64,000 nt of DNA, taken from positions 434,001 through 498,000 of the forward strand of contig NZ_JAPEMV010000004.1 of NCBI RefSeq assembly GCF_026342355.1. The letters are read 5' to 3'. The position numbers were made by a program, and so were the translations under genes. Below the pieces are notes generated by a model, which saw only the letters and a program-made list of their open reading frames with translations, was not told the origin of the DNA and searched no databases. Every line of letters begins with the position of its first letter. The first letter of the stretch is position 1. The stretch comes from Streptomyces sp. NBC_00249 (GTDB taxonomy: Bacteria; Actinomycetota; Actinomycetes; Streptomycetales; Streptomycetaceae). This document shows, piece after piece, positions 7,433 through 16,586 of the stretch.

Positions 7433-8899
7433 ATGAGTCTGTCCCTGCGGTTCGCCGCCGGATCGCACAAGGGGATGATCCGCGAGGGCAACGAGGACTC
7501 CGGTTACGCCGGTCCCCGGCTCCTCGCCATCGCCGACGGCATGGGTGGCCAGGCAGCCGGCGAGGTCGCCAGCTCCGAGGTGATCTCCACCCTCGTCCAG
7601 CTCGACGACGACGTCCCGGGCTCCGACATCCTCACCTCCCTCGCCACGGCCGTGCAGCGCGCGAACGACCAGCTGCGCGTCATGGTCGAGGAGGACCCCC
7701 AGCTGGAGGGCATGGGCACCACGCTCACCGCCCTGCTGTGGACCGGCCAGCGCCTCGGCCTCGTCCACGTCGGCGACTCCCGGGCCTACCTCCTGCGCGA
7801 CGGCGTCCTCACGCAGATCACGCAGGACCACACCTGGGTGCAGCGGCTCGTCGACGAGGGCCGCATCACCGAGGAGGAAGCCACCACGCACCCGCAGCGC
7901 TCCCTGCTCATGCGGGCGCTCGGCAGCGGCGACATCGTCGAGCCCGACCTCTCCATCCGAGAGGTCCGTGCCGGCGACCGCTACCTCATCTGCTCCGACG
8001 GCCTCTCCGGCGTGGTCTCCCACCAGACCCTCGAAGAGACCCTCGCCGACTACCACGGCCCCCGCGAGACCGTGCAGTCGCTGATCCAGCTCGCCCTGCG
8101 CGGCGGCGGACCCGACAACATCACCTGCATCGTCGCCGACGTCCTCGACACGGACAGCGGGGACACCCTCGCCGCCCAGGTCAGCGACACCCCGGTCGTC
8201 GTCGGCGCGGTCGCCGAGAACCAGCACCAGCTCTTCGACGGCGGCAACGCCATGCAGACCCCGGCCGGCCGTGCCTCGGGCCTCGGCCGCCAGGCCGCAC
8301 CGCCCGCCGGCGCCTTCGGCCCCCCCGGCAGCGGCGAGACCCCCGGCTACGGATACCCCGACCAGAGCCAGGGCGCGGGCGGCGGATACGGCAGCTTCGG
8401 CGAACCCGAGGCGTACGAAGCCGATCCGGAGTACGACGACACGTACGACCACCCCCGCAGGCGCCGCAGCAAAGGGCGCAAGTGGACCACGCGGACGCTG
8501 ATCCTGCTGCTCGTCGCCGGCGTCGTCGGCGGCGGGCTCTACGCCGCGCACCGCTGGACGCAGACCCAGTACTACCTGGGCGTCAAGGGCGACCACGTCG
8601 CGCTGTACCGCGGCATCAGCCAGAACCTCGCCTGGATCCACCTCTCCCAGGTGGAGACCGATCATCCCGACATCGAACTGAAGTACCTGCCGTCCTTCAA
8701 GCGCAAGCAGGTCGAGGCCACCATCACCGAAGGCAGCCTCGACGGAGCCCGTAAGAAGATCGACGAGCTCGGCACCCAGGTCTCCGCCTGCAAGAAGGAC
8801 GAAGCCCGCCGCGCGGCGGAAGCGCAGAACAGCCAGACGCCCGGCCCCAGCCTGACTCCCGCGGAGCAAGCTGTCGTCGGCCAGTGCGAAAAGCAGTAG
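7433..8899 (+). CDS. pstP: PP2C-type Ser/Thr protein phosphatase (PstP/Stp1 family)
   Basis: The 488-residue protein has a PP2C catalytic domain (about 1-240) with metal-binding aspartates in EGNEDSG, ADGMGG and GPDN, a disordered Gly/Tyr-rich stretch, a membrane helix (about 352-372) and a 115-residue extracytoplasmic tail. It should remove phosphates from Ser/Thr-phosphorylated proteins, presumably counteracting PknB encoded in the same run. The start used is ATG 7433, where family homology begins; an in-frame GTG at 7382 preceded by GGAGGG nine bases away is a serious alternative (505 residues). Confidence 0.93.
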   Translation: MSLSLRFAAGSHKGMIREGNEDSGYAGPRLLAIADGMGGQAAGEVASSEVISTLVQLDDDVPGSDILTSLATAVQRANDQLRVMVEEDPQLEGMGTTLTALLWTGQRLGLVHVGDSRAYLLRDGVLTQITQDHTWVQRLVDEGRITEEEATTHPQRSLLMRALGSGDIVEPDLSIREVRAGDRYLICSDGLSGVVSHQTLEETLADYHGPRETVQSLIQLALRGGGPDNITCIVADVLDTDSGDTLAAQVSDTPVVVGAVAENQHQLFDGGNAMQTPAGRASGLGRQAAPPAGAFGPPGSGETPGYGYPDQSQGAGGGYGSFGEPEAYEADPEYDDTYDHPRRRRSKGRKWTTRTLILLLVAGVVGGGLYAAHRWTQTQYYLGVKGDHVALYRGISQNLAWIHLSQVETDHPDIELKYLPSFKRKQVEATITEGSLDGARKKIDELGTQVSACKKDEARRAAEAQNSQTPGPSLTPAEQAVVGQCEKQ

Positions 8900-8930
8900 C
8901 CATACGCGGGCACAGGGGGCCCGTCACACC

Positions 8931-10355
8931 ATGAGCGTTGTCACCAACACGACCACCATCGGCGCCATCGAGGCGCCGAGCCGGCGGAACACCGAGCTCC
9001 TGCTGCTCGCCTTCGCCGTGGTCATCCCGATCTTCGCCTACGCCAACGTGGGCCTGTCGATCCACGGCAAGCTGCCCCCGGGCATGCTGACCTACGGGCT
9101 CGGCCTGGGCGTCCTCGCGGGCATCGCCCACTTCGTCGTACGCCGCTACGCGAAGTACGCCGACCCGCTGCTGCTGCCGATCGCCACCCTGCTCAACGGC
9201 CTGGGCCTGGTCCTCATCTGGCGCCTCGACCAGTCCGAGCGGCTGCAGAAGCTCGCCAAGGGCACCTTCGGCACCTTCTCCGAGTCGGCGCCGCGCCAGA
9301 TGCTCTACACGGCGCTGGCCATCGCCCTGTTCGCCGTCGTCCTGCTGGTCCTCAAGGACCACCGCGTGCTCCAGCGGTTCACGTACATCTCGATGGCCGC
9401 CTCGCTGGTCCTGCTGATCCTGCCGGTCGTACCAGGTCTGGGCGCGGACGTCTTCGGCGCCAAGATCTGGATCAGCGTCGGCGGTTTCTCCATCCAGCCC
9501 GGCGAGTTCGCGAAGATCGTGATCGGGGTGTTCTTCGCGGGCTACCTGATGGTCAAGCGCGACGCCCTGGCCCTGGCCAGCCGCCGCTTCATGGGCCTCT
9601 ACCTGCCGCGCGGCCGCGACCTCGGCCCGATCCTGATGATCTGGGCGATGAGCCTGCTCGTCCTCGTCTTCGAGAACGACCTCGGCACCTCGCTGCTCTT
9701 CTTCGGCATGTTCGTGATCATGCTGTACGTCGCCACCGAGCGCACCAGCTGGATCGTCATCGGCCTGCTCATGTCGACGGCCGGCGCCGTGGTGGTCGGC
9801 ACCACCGCCAGCCACGTCGAGGCCCGTGTGAACGCCTGGCTCGACCCCTTCGGCTGCTACGCCGACTCCGGCGCCTGCCAGCAGGTCGGCCAGTCGATCA
9901 TGAGCTTCGGCTCCGGCGGGGTCCTCGGCACCGGCTGGGGTCAGGGCAACTCCGACCTCATCGGCTTCGCCGCGAACTCCGACTTCATCTTCTCCACCGT
10001 CGGAGAGGAGCTCGGGCTGACCGGCGTCATGGCCTTCCTGCTGCTCTACGGGCTGATCATCGAGCGGGGCGTGCGCACCGCCCTCGCCGCCCGCGACCCC
10101 TTCGGCAAGCTCTTCGCCATCGGGCTCTCCGGCGCCTTCGCCCTGCAGATCTTCGTCGTCGCCGGCGGAGTCATGGGCCTCATCCCCCTCACCGGTATGA
10201 CCATGCCCTTCCTCGCGTCCGGCGGTTCCTCCGTCCTCGCGAACTGGGTGCTCATCGCCGTCCTCATCCGGATCAGCGACACCGCACGCCGTCCCGCACC
10301 GGCCCCCGCCCCGTCCCCCGACTCCGAGATGACCCAGGTGGTCCGCCCGTCATGA
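8931..10355 (+). CDS. SEDS-family peptidoglycan glycosyltransferase (FtsW/RodA/SpoVE)
   Basis: The 474-residue polytopic membrane protein is a SEDS polymerase, the enzyme class that polymerises lipid II into glycan strands together with a class B penicillin-binding protein. Family marks seen are PGEFAKI, FENDLGTSLLFFG, and the C-terminal ANSDFIFSTVGEELG motif, with about ten to twelve hydrophobic segments. It overlaps pbpA by four bases (ATGA), so enzyme and partner are translationally coupled. By synteny it matches mycobacterial RodA; whether it serves division, sporulation or hyphal growth here cannot be told from sequence. Confidence 0.93.
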   Translation: MSVVTNTTTIGAIEAPSRRNTELLLLAFAVVIPIFAYANVGLSIHGKLPPGMLTYGLGLGVLAGIAHFVVRRYAKYADPLLLPIATLLNGLGLVLIWRLDQSERLQKLAKGTFGTFSESAPRQMLYTALAIALFAVVLLVLKDHRVLQRFTYISMAASLVLLILPVVPGLGADVFGAKIWISVGGFSIQPGEFAKIVIGVFFAGYLMVKRDALALASRRFMGLYLPRGRDLGPILMIWAMSLLVLVFENDLGTSLLFFGMFVIMLYVATERTSWIVIGLLMSTAGAVVVGTTASHVEARVNAWLDPFGCYADSGACQQVGQSIMSFGSGGVLGTGWGQGNSDLIGFAANSDFIFSTVGEELGLTGVMAFLLLYGLIIERGVRTALAARDPFGKLFAIGLSGAFALQIFVVAGGVMGLIPLTGMTMPFLASGGSSVLANWVLIAVLIRISDTARRPAPAPAPSPDSEMTQVVRPS

Positions 10356-11815
10356 ACAAGCCCCTGCGCCGCATCTCGCTGTTCTGCGGGCTGCTCGTCC
10401 TCGCGCTGCTGATCCGGACCAACTGGCTGCAGTACGTCCAGGCCGAGGAACTCAGCACCCGCAAGGAGAACCGCCGGGTCCAGATCGCCCAGTACGCCAC
10501 CGAGCGCGGCAACATCATCGTCCAGGGCCAGCCCATCACCGGCTCCGCCGCGACGGACAGCACCTACTTCAAGTACAAGCGGACCTACATCGACGGCCCC
10601 CTCTGGGCGCCCGTCACGGGCTACGCCTCGCAGGCCTACGGCTCCACCCAGCTGGAGAACATCGACGACGGCATCCTCACCGGCAACGACGACCGGCTGT
10701 TCTTCGACCGCACCATCGGCATGTTCACCGGCGAGAAGAAGCAGGGCGGCAACGTCGTCACCACCCTGAACGCCGCCGCCCAGAAGGCCGCCTTCCAGCA
10801 GCTGGGCAGCAAGAAGGGCGCCGTCGCGGCGATCGACCCGCGCACCGGCGCCATCCTGGCCCTGGTCAGCACCCCGTCCTACGACCCCTCCAGCTTCGCC
10901 GGGATCTCCAAGGACGACGAGAAGGCCTGGGTCGCGCTCAAGGACAGCGAGGACAAGAACCTCGTCAACCGCGCCCTGCGCGAGACCTACCCGCCGGGCT
11001 CCACCTTCAAGGTGGTCACGGCCGCGGCCGCGCTGGAGAACGGCGTGGTCACGGACATCGACGCGCCCACGGACACCCCCGAGCCGTACATCCTGCCGGG
11101 CACCCGGACCCCGATGGTCAACCACGCGTCGGGCTGCGAGAAGGCCTCTCTGAACAACGCGCTCCGGGTCTCCTGCAACTCGGTCTTCGCGAACCTGGGC
11201 GACAAGGTCGGCCGCGACAAGATGGTCGACACCGCCCAGAAGTTCGGCTTCAACAACGACAAGATCGACATCCCGGTCCGTGCCTTCGCCAGCGTCTACG
11301 ACAAGACCATGGGCAAGGACGGCAACGCGCAGAGCTCGATCGGCCAGTTCAACACCGCCGCCACCCCGCTCCAGATGGCCATGGTCACCGCGGCCATCGC
11401 CAACGACGGCAAGCTGATGAAGCCGTACATGGTCGACAACCTGGCGGCGCCGAACCTCGACGTGATCGAGAAGCACGAGCCGCAGGAGATGAGCCGGCCC
11501 CTCTCCGCCGCGAACGCGCAGAAGGTCCAGCAGATGATGGTCAACGTCGTCGAGAACGGCACCGGCACCCAGGCCAAGATCAAGGGCGTCACCGTCGGCG
11601 GCAAGACCGGCACCGCCCAGCACGGCGAGAAGAACGCCAAGCGCCCCTACGCCTGGTTCATCTCCTACGCCGAGAACCCCGACGGCTCCTCCCCCGTCGC
11701 CGTGGCCGTCGTCATCGAGGACAGCGCCGCCGACCGCGAGGACATCAGCGGTGGCGGCCTGGCGGCCCCCGTCGCCAAGGCCGTCATGGAAGCCGTCCTG
11801 AAGAACAAGGGATGA
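10352..11815 (+). CDS. pbpA: Class B penicillin-binding protein (PbpA)
   Basis: The 487-residue protein has one N-terminal membrane helix (about 8-24) and a D,D-transpeptidase domain. The catalytic triad motifs are intact: STFK with nucleophile Ser217, SCN with Ser274, and KTG with Lys418. It cross-links peptidoglycan stem peptides outside the membrane and is inhibited by beta-lactams. It begins inside the stop of the SEDS gene, the usual pairing of polymerase and transpeptidase. A 156-bp gap without an obvious terminator separates it from pknB. Confidence 0.94.
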   Translation: MNKPLRRISLFCGLLVLALLIRTNWLQYVQAEELSTRKENRRVQIAQYATERGNIIVQGQPITGSAATDSTYFKYKRTYIDGPLWAPVTGYASQAYGSTQLENIDDGILTGNDDRLFFDRTIGMFTGEKKQGGNVVTTLNAAAQKAAFQQLGSKKGAVAAIDPRTGAILALVSTPSYDPSSFAGISKDDEKAWVALKDSEDKNLVNRALRETYPPGSTFKVVTAAAALENGVVTDIDAPTDTPEPYILPGTRTPMVNHASGCEKASLNNALRVSCNSVFANLGDKVGRDKMVDTAQKFGFNNDKIDIPVRAFASVYDKTMGKDGNAQSSIGQFNTAATPLQMAMVTAAIANDGKLMKPYMVDNLAAPNLDVIEKHEPQEMSRPLSAANAQKVQQMMVNVVENGTGTQAKIKGVTVGGKTGTAQHGEKNAKRPYAWFISYAENPDGSSPVAVAVVIEDSAADREDISGGGLAAPVAKAVMEAVLKNKG

Positions 11816-11971
11816 GACGCGCAGAGCGGATCCGAGCGCTCGGTACCGGTCCGATATCAGCCTGTGGTCACGAACCGATCACCGACGATCGGCCGGTAGC
11901 CTTGCCGCGAACAGCACACCGCCGGACCGCACACCGGTGCGGTCGGGACTGACGGAGAGGGCTGCAACGTT

Positions 11972-14023
11972 ATGGAAGAGCCGCGTCGCCTCGGCGGCCG
12001 GTACGAGCTGAGCCACGTGCTCGGCCGTGGTGGCATGGCCGAGGTCTACCTCGGTCACGACACCCGGCTCGGCCGTACCGTCGCCGTCAAGACCCTGCGC
12101 GCCGACCTCGCCCGCGACCCGTCCTTCCAGGCCCGGTTCCGCCGCGAGGCCCAGTCGGCGGCCTCGCTCAACCACCCGGCGATCGTGGCCGTCTACGACA
12201 CCGGCGAGGACTACGTCGACAACATCTCCATCCCGTACATCGTGATGGAGTACGTCGACGGCTCGACCCTGCGCGAGCTGCTGCACTCGGGCCGCAAGCT
12301 GCTGCCCGAGCGCACCCTCGAAATGTGCATCGGCATCCTCCAGGCCCTGGAGTACTCGCACCGCGCCGGCATCGTGCACCGCGACATCAAGCCCGCCAAC
12401 GTCATGCTGACCCGGACCGGCCAGGTCAAGGTCATGGACTTCGGCATCGCCCGCGCCATGGGCGACTCCGGCATGACGATGACGCAGACGGCCGCCGTCA
12501 TCGGCACCGCCCAGTACCTCTCCCCGGAGCAGGCCAAGGGCGAGCAGGTCGATGCGCGCTCCGACCTGTACTCGGCGGGCTGCCTGCTCTACGAGCTGCT
12601 CTGCGTCCGGCCGCCGTTCGTCGGGGACTCCCCCGTGGCCGTCGCCTACCAGCACGTCCGCGAGGAACCGCAGCCCCCGTCGAACTTCGACCCCGAGATC
12701 ACGCCCACGATGGACGCCATCGTCCTGAAGGCGCTGGTCAAGGACCCCGACTACCGCTACCAGTCCGCCGACGAGATGCGGGCCGACATCGAGGCCTGCC
12801 TCGACGGCCAGCCCGTCGCCGCGACCGCCTCCATGGGCACCGCCGGCTACGGCTACCCCGACCAGGGCGGCTACGGGCACCAGGGCTACGACCAGGCCAC
12901 CACCTCGCTGCGCTCCCAGGACGCCGGCCAGACCTCGATGCTCCCGCCGATGCCCCCCGGCGGGGACGGCGGCTACGGCTACGGGGACCAGGGCCACGGC
13001 GGCTACGACCAGGGCCGCGGCCGGCGCCAGCAGCCGAAGAAGAACCGGGCCTCGACGATCCTGCTGGTCCTCGCCGGCGTGCTCGTCCTCGTCGGCGCGA
13101 TCCTCATCGGGCGCTCCCTCTTCGACAAGGCCGACAACCGGCCCAACGTGCCCCAGCTGGTCGGCGAGACCCTGGAATCGGCGCAGCAGAGAGCCTCGTT
13201 CGTGGGGCTCAAGGTCGAGAAGGAAGCGGACGCTCCCTGCGACAACCAGCCCAAGGGCAAGATCTGCTCGCAGAACCCGGCGCCCGATCTGAAGGTGGAC
13301 AAGAACTCCACGATCAAGGTCAAGGTGTCCGCGGGCGCGCCCAAGGTGACGGTCGTCGACGTCCTGCGGCTCCCGTTCAACAAGGCCGAGCAGACGCTCA
13401 AGGACAAGAACTTCCAGGTCGAGAAGAAGCTGGTGGAGTCCGAAGGGACCCCCGGCATCGTCCTGGAGCAGTTCCCCAAGGCCAACACCGAGGCCGAGAA
13501 GGGTTCGACGGTCACCCTGACCGTGGCGAAGGAAGCCGCCAAGGGCGTCGTACCGAACCTGGCCGGCCTGGACAAGGCCGCGGCGGCCAAGGCCCTCACG
13601 GACGCCAAGCTGAAGCTCGGTAGCACCACCGAGGTCGACTCTCCCGGGTCTCCGCCGCAGACGGTCGTCGCCCAGCAGTACAAGCCGGGCGAGGAACTCC
13701 CCAAGGACACCCCGGTCAACGTCAGCATCTCCAAGGCGTCCGTCGCGCCGACCGTGGTGCCGGCGCTGGTCGGGCGGACCGTCGCGCAGGCCAAGGACGA
13801 CCTCAAGAAGGCCAACCTGACCTTCGGGGCGGTCCTGGGTGGCCCGACCGACGACAACGCCGTGGTGATGCTCTCCGAGCCCGTCGCCGGTACCCCGCTC
13901 GCCGCGGGCACGGTGGTCAACGTCCGCACCATGGCCGGCACCGGTCAGCAGGACGGCGGGAGCAACGGCAGCGACGCCGGAGGCGGCTTCTTCGGAGGCC
14001 TGACCGGCGGCGGCCGCCGCTGA
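11972..14023 (+). CDS. pknB: PknB-type Ser/Thr protein kinase with four PASTA domains
   Basis: The 683-residue receptor kinase has a cytoplasmic kinase domain (about 11-275) with Lys40, HRD (Asp138) and DFG (Asp156), and an activation loop holding threonines 169, 171 and 173, the usual autophosphorylation region. A Gly/Tyr/Gln-rich juxtamembrane stretch follows, then a membrane helix (about 355-377) and four PASTA repeats that bind muropeptides or lipid II outside, ending in a Gly-rich tail. It closes the wall-control run. In mycobacteria a second kinase, pknA, sits between pbpA and pknB; it is absent here. Confidence 0.95.
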   Translation: MEEPRRLGGRYELSHVLGRGGMAEVYLGHDTRLGRTVAVKTLRADLARDPSFQARFRREAQSAASLNHPAIVAVYDTGEDYVDNISIPYIVMEYVDGSTLRELLHSGRKLLPERTLEMCIGILQALEYSHRAGIVHRDIKPANVMLTRTGQVKVMDFGIARAMGDSGMTMTQTAAVIGTAQYLSPEQAKGEQVDARSDLYSAGCLLYELLCVRPPFVGDSPVAVAYQHVREEPQPPSNFDPEITPTMDAIVLKALVKDPDYRYQSADEMRADIEACLDGQPVAATASMGTAGYGYPDQGGYGHQGYDQATTSLRSQDAGQTSMLPPMPPGGDGGYGYGDQGHGGYDQGRGRRQQPKKNRASTILLVLAGVLVLVGAILIGRSLFDKADNRPNVPQLVGETLESAQQRASFVGLKVEKEADAPCDNQPKGKICSQNPAPDLKVDKNSTIKVKVSAGAPKVTVVDVLRLPFNKAEQTLKDKNFQVEKKLVESEGTPGIVLEQFPKANTEAEKGSTVTLTVAKEAAKGVVPNLAGLDKAAAAKALTDAKLKLGSTTEVDSPGSPPQTVVAQQYKPGEELPKDTPVNVSISKASVAPTVVPALVGRTVAQAKDDLKKANLTFGAVLGGPTDDNAVVMLSEPVAGTPLAAGTVVNVRTMAGTGQQDGGSNGSDAGGGFFGGLTGGGRR

Positions 14024-14041
14024 CCGGTCCACCCGCACGAT

Positions 14042-14055
14042 GTTTCACGTGAAAC
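14042..14055. other. parS site 2 (left arm of hairpin)
   Basis: Perfect GTTTCACGTGAAAC. It forms the base of the left arm of the hairpin at 14042-14101 downstream of pknB. Confidence 0.95.
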
Positions 14056-14087
14056 AGGCCCGGCCCCCGTCGAGGGGGGCCGGGCCT

Positions 14088-14101
14088 GTTTCACGTGAAA
14101 C
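14088..14101. other. parS site 3 (right arm of hairpin)
   Basis: Perfect GTTTCACGTGAAAC, with its centre 46 bp from that of parS site 2. It ends 13 bp before the sortase stop codon. Confidence 0.95.
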
Positions 14102-14113
14102 GTAGGAGAAGGA

Positions 14114-14845
14114 TCAGCGCAGCTCCGCCGGCGGGGTGCGCTTCGCGTCCACCTTCTCCGTCCGCACCAGCTCGCCCCACACCACGTAGCGGTACTTCGA
14201 GGTGTAGACCGGGGTGCAGGTCGTCAGGGTGATGAAGCGGCCGGGGGCCGTCCGCCCGGACTCCTTCGGGACGGGGTTGATGACGTCCACGTTGTACTTC
14301 GAGGTCTGGCGCAGGTCGGCGAAGACCTTGTAGACGTACCAGGTGTCCTTGGTCTCGAAGACGATCGCGTCGCCGTTCTTCACCTTGTCGATGTTGTGGA
14401 ACTTCGCCCCGTGGCCGTCGCGGTGCGCGGCGAGCGCGAAGTTGCCCTTGTCGTCCCAGGGCAGGGCCGACTTCACCGGCTCCGTGTAGTAGCCGGCCAC
14501 GCCGTCGTTGAGGACCTCGGGATCGGTGCCCGTCTTGACCAGGACCTCGCCGTTCTTCATGGCCGGTACGTGCAGGAAGCCGATGCCGTCCTGGGTGTCC
14601 AGGGCGCCGGGCCGGTCCGGGGTGCTCGCGGCCGGGGCGGGCGTCTGCCAGCGCTGGCGGACCTCGTCGCCCCGCGCGGAGGCCTGCCGGTCGGCGAGGA
14701 CGTTCGTCCACCACAGGGAGTAGGCCACGAACAGGCCGAGGACCAGGCCCAGCGTGATCAGGAGCTCGCCCAGCAGGCTCAGGAACCCGGCGAGCACACT
14801 GCGGTGGGGAGGCGGCGGTGCGGAGCGGCGGCGGGCACGAGACAC
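14114..14845 (-). CDS. Class E sortase (first of three)
   Basis: The 243-residue protein has an N-terminal membrane helix (about 25-48) and a sortase domain with the catalytic cysteine in TLTTCTP, the preceding His in LAAHRDGH, and an Arg in the KYRYVVWGE strand. Class E sortases cleave LAXTG-type signals and attach proteins to peptidoglycan; in Streptomyces they anchor long chaplins. The start is GTG 14845 with AAGGACG upstream, 13 bases after the stop of the next sortase. From memory the order matches the S. coelicolor srtE2/srtE1 pair, but assigning which is which needs alignment. Confidence 0.9.
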   Translation of the reverse strand: MSRARRRSAPPPPHRSVLAGFLSLLGELLITLGLVLGLFVAYSLWWTNVLADRQASARGDEVRQRWQTPAPAASTPDRPGALDTQDGIGFLHVPAMKNGEVLVKTGTDPEVLNDGVAGYYTEPVKSALPWDDKGNFALAAHRDGHGAKFHNIDKVKNGDAIVFETKDTWYVYKVFADLRQTSKYNVDVINPVPKESGRTAPGRFITLTTCTPVYTSKYRYVVWGELVRTEKVDAKRTPPAELR

Positions 14846-14857
14846 TGCGGGTCGTCC

Positions 14858-15688
14858 TTACGGGCTGGTCAGCGCGGGCGGAGCGCCCTGGCTGCGAGGG
14901 CGTTCCTCGATCATCCTGCCCCATACGATCATCCGGTAGGTGCTCGTGAACTCGGGGGTGCAGGTCGTGAGGGTGATGTACCGGCCGGGGCCGGTGAAGC
15001 CGGAGCCCTCCGGGACGGGCTTGATCACGGACACGTTCGCCGGGGAGGTCTGCGGCAGCGCCGAGGCCATCGCGTACGTGTAGTAGGCGTCCCGGGTCTC
15101 CACCACGATCGTGTCCCCCGGCACCAGCCTGTTGATGTAGCGGAACGGTTCGCCGTGGGTGTTGCGGTGTCCGGCCACTGCGAAGTTGCCCTGCTTGTCG
15201 GCGGGCATCGCCGTCTTCAGCGCGCCTTCGCCGTAGTGCCCGACCATCCCCCGGTCCAGCACCTTGGCCTTGCTGATCCCCTCCGCCACGGGCACCTTCA
15301 GGTCCAGCTTGGGGATGTGGAGCATCGCGAAGCCCTGACCCGGCTCGAAGGCGGCCACGGGCGGTGCGGCGGCCGCGTCCGGCGGCGGGTGTTCCCAGGT
15401 CTGACGCAGGGAGCCGGCGGCCCCGTCCGCGGCCCGCCCCGCGAGCACGTTCGTGTACCAGAGCTGGTAGGTGACGAACAGCAGCATCACGAGGCCGACG
15501 GTGATGAAGAGTTCACCGGCCGCCCGGCTCAGCACCACCACCGGGCCGCCGGAGCGCGGACGGCCGCGCCGACGGCCCCCGCCGCCCCGCCTGCGCGCCC
15601 GCCCGTGGGAGCGTTTCGCGGCCGCCTGCGCTGCCTTGCGCCGCGCGGCCCGGCCCTCGGTGGGGGCGGACGGCGCGACCGTCGTCAC
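14858..15688 (-). CDS. Class E sortase (second of three)
   Basis: The 276-residue protein carries a very basic Arg/Gly-rich cytoplasmic N-terminus (residues 12-45), a membrane helix (about 50-75) and a class E sortase domain with His in VAGHRNTHG and catalytic Cys in TLTTCTP. Start GTG 15688 overlaps the pabA stop in a GTGA, so translation is coupled to pabA. With its downstream neighbour it forms a tandem pair that probably shares or divides substrates. No protein with an obvious LAXTG tail is encoded in this window. Confidence 0.9.
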   Translation of the reverse strand: MTTVAPSAPTEGRAARRKAAQAAAKRSHGRARRRGGGGRRRGRPRSGGPVVVLSRAAGELFITVGLVMLLFVTYQLWYTNVLAGRAADGAAGSLRQTWEHPPPDAAAAPPVAAFEPGQGFAMLHIPKLDLKVPVAEGISKAKVLDRGMVGHYGEGALKTAMPADKQGNFAVAGHRNTHGEPFRYINRLVPGDTIVVETRDAYYTYAMASALPQTSPANVSVIKPVPEGSGFTGPGRYITLTTCTPEFTSTYRMIVWGRMIEERPRSQGAPPALTSP

Positions 15689-16323
15689 GCGACGGCCTTG
15701 CCCACCACCGGGGCCAGCCCCACCGACCGCTCGACGGCTCCGGCGTCACCGCAGCGCACGAGCCAGTTCGCGAGCATCCGGTGGCCCCACTCGGTCAGCA
15801 CCGACTCGGGGTGGAACTGCACGCCCTCGACGTCGTGCTCCCGGTGCCGCAGGCCCATGATGATCCCGTCCTCGGTGCGCGCGGTGACCTCCAGCGCGTC
15901 CGGCAGGGTCTGCGGCTCGGCGGCCAGGGAGTGGTAGCGGGTCGCGGTGAAGGGCGAGGGGAGCCCGGCGAACACACCCAGCCCCTCGTGGACCACGGGC
16001 GAGGTCTTGCCGTGCAGCAGCTCGGGGGCCCGGTCCACGACGCCCCCGTAGGCGACCGCCATGGACTGCATGCCCAGGCACACCCCGAAGACGGGGACGC
16101 CGGTGGCGGCGCAGTGGCGGACCATGTCGACGCAGATGCCCGCCTCCTCCGGCGTACCGGGGCCCGGGGAGAGCAGGACGCCGTCGAAGCCGTCCTGGGC
16201 GTGGGCGAGTTCGACCTCGTCGTTGCGCAGCACCTCGCATTCGGCGCCGAGCTGGTAGAGGTACTGGACCAGATTGAAGACAAAGCTGTCGTAGTTGTCG
16301 ACAACCAGAATGCGCGCGCTCAC
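15685..16323 (-). CDS. pabA: Glutamine amidotransferase subunit of aminodeoxychorismate/anthranilate synthase
   Basis: The 212-residue class I glutamine amidotransferase has the oxyanion segment LSPGPGTPEEAG, nucleophile Cys82 in GVCLGMQS, and the His171/Glu173 pair in FHPES. It supplies ammonia from glutamine to PabB or TrpE for folate or tryptophan synthesis; no synthase partner is nearby. It is nested between membrane and sortase genes with GTGA overlaps on both sides. The same placement of trpG/pabA beside crgA and the pknB cluster is known in mycobacteria, so this is conserved actinobacterial context, not transfer. Start GTG 16323 has GGGAG upstream. Confidence 0.93.
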   Translation of the reverse strand: MSARILVVDNYDSFVFNLVQYLYQLGAECEVLRNDEVELAHAQDGFDGVLLSPGPGTPEEAGICVDMVRHCAATGVPVFGVCLGMQSMAVAYGGVVDRAPELLHGKTSPVVHEGLGVFAGLPSPFTATRYHSLAAEPQTLPDALEVTARTEDGIIMGLRHREHDVEGVQFHPESVLTEWGHRMLANWLVRCGDAGAVERSVGLAPVVGKAVA

Positions 16324-16496
16324 GGAGTGGCTCCCGATCCCTCGTCCACCGTCACGTCGTTGAACGGGAGGAGCGGCTCGGCCCACGGGAAGACGTACTG
16401 GAACAGCACGAACACCACCGCGAGGACCAGTACGAGAGAGATCAGCGCGCGTACCCACGCGTTGCCCGGCAGATGCCGCCAGATCCAGCCGTACAT
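16320..16496 (-). CDS. Small single-pass membrane protein
   Basis: The 58-residue protein begins MYGWIWRHLPGN, has one hydrophobic helix (about 15-38, rich in Val and Leu) and a short acidic tail. The start ATG 16496 is preceded by AAGGA nine bases away; a longer start at 16532 lacks such a site. Its stop overlaps the pabA start (GTGA), and the third sortase lies just upstream of it, so it is part of the same operon. I do not recognise a family; the tightly coupled position suggests a real gene with an envelope role. Confidence 0.7.
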   Translation of the reverse strand: MYGWIWRHLPGNAWVRALISLVLVLAVVFVLFQYVFPWAEPLLPFNDVTVDEGSGATP

Positions 16497-16586
16497 TCCG
16501 TCTGTTTCCTTCTTCGTCCACGATCGTTCCACGCACCGCGGAGGCGGTACCGCAACAGCCTAAAGGCAGCGGCCCCGCGGGGTGGG

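Larger units (their letters stand above)
14042..14101. terminator. Giant hairpin between convergent pknB and sortase genes, built from two parS sites
   Basis: Two perfect 27-bp arms (14042-14068 and 14075-14101) flank a six-base loop. Each arm is one parS palindrome plus GC-rich AGGCCCGGCCCCC. The inner GC part can act as a bidirectional terminator for pknB (plus) and the sortase (minus); there is no long T run, so termination is inferred from the fold and position. Confidence 0.75.

Noticed and set aside
11879..14038. 719-residue minus-strand open frame opposite pknB
   Set aside because: Shadow of a clear kinase gene with low-complexity composition.
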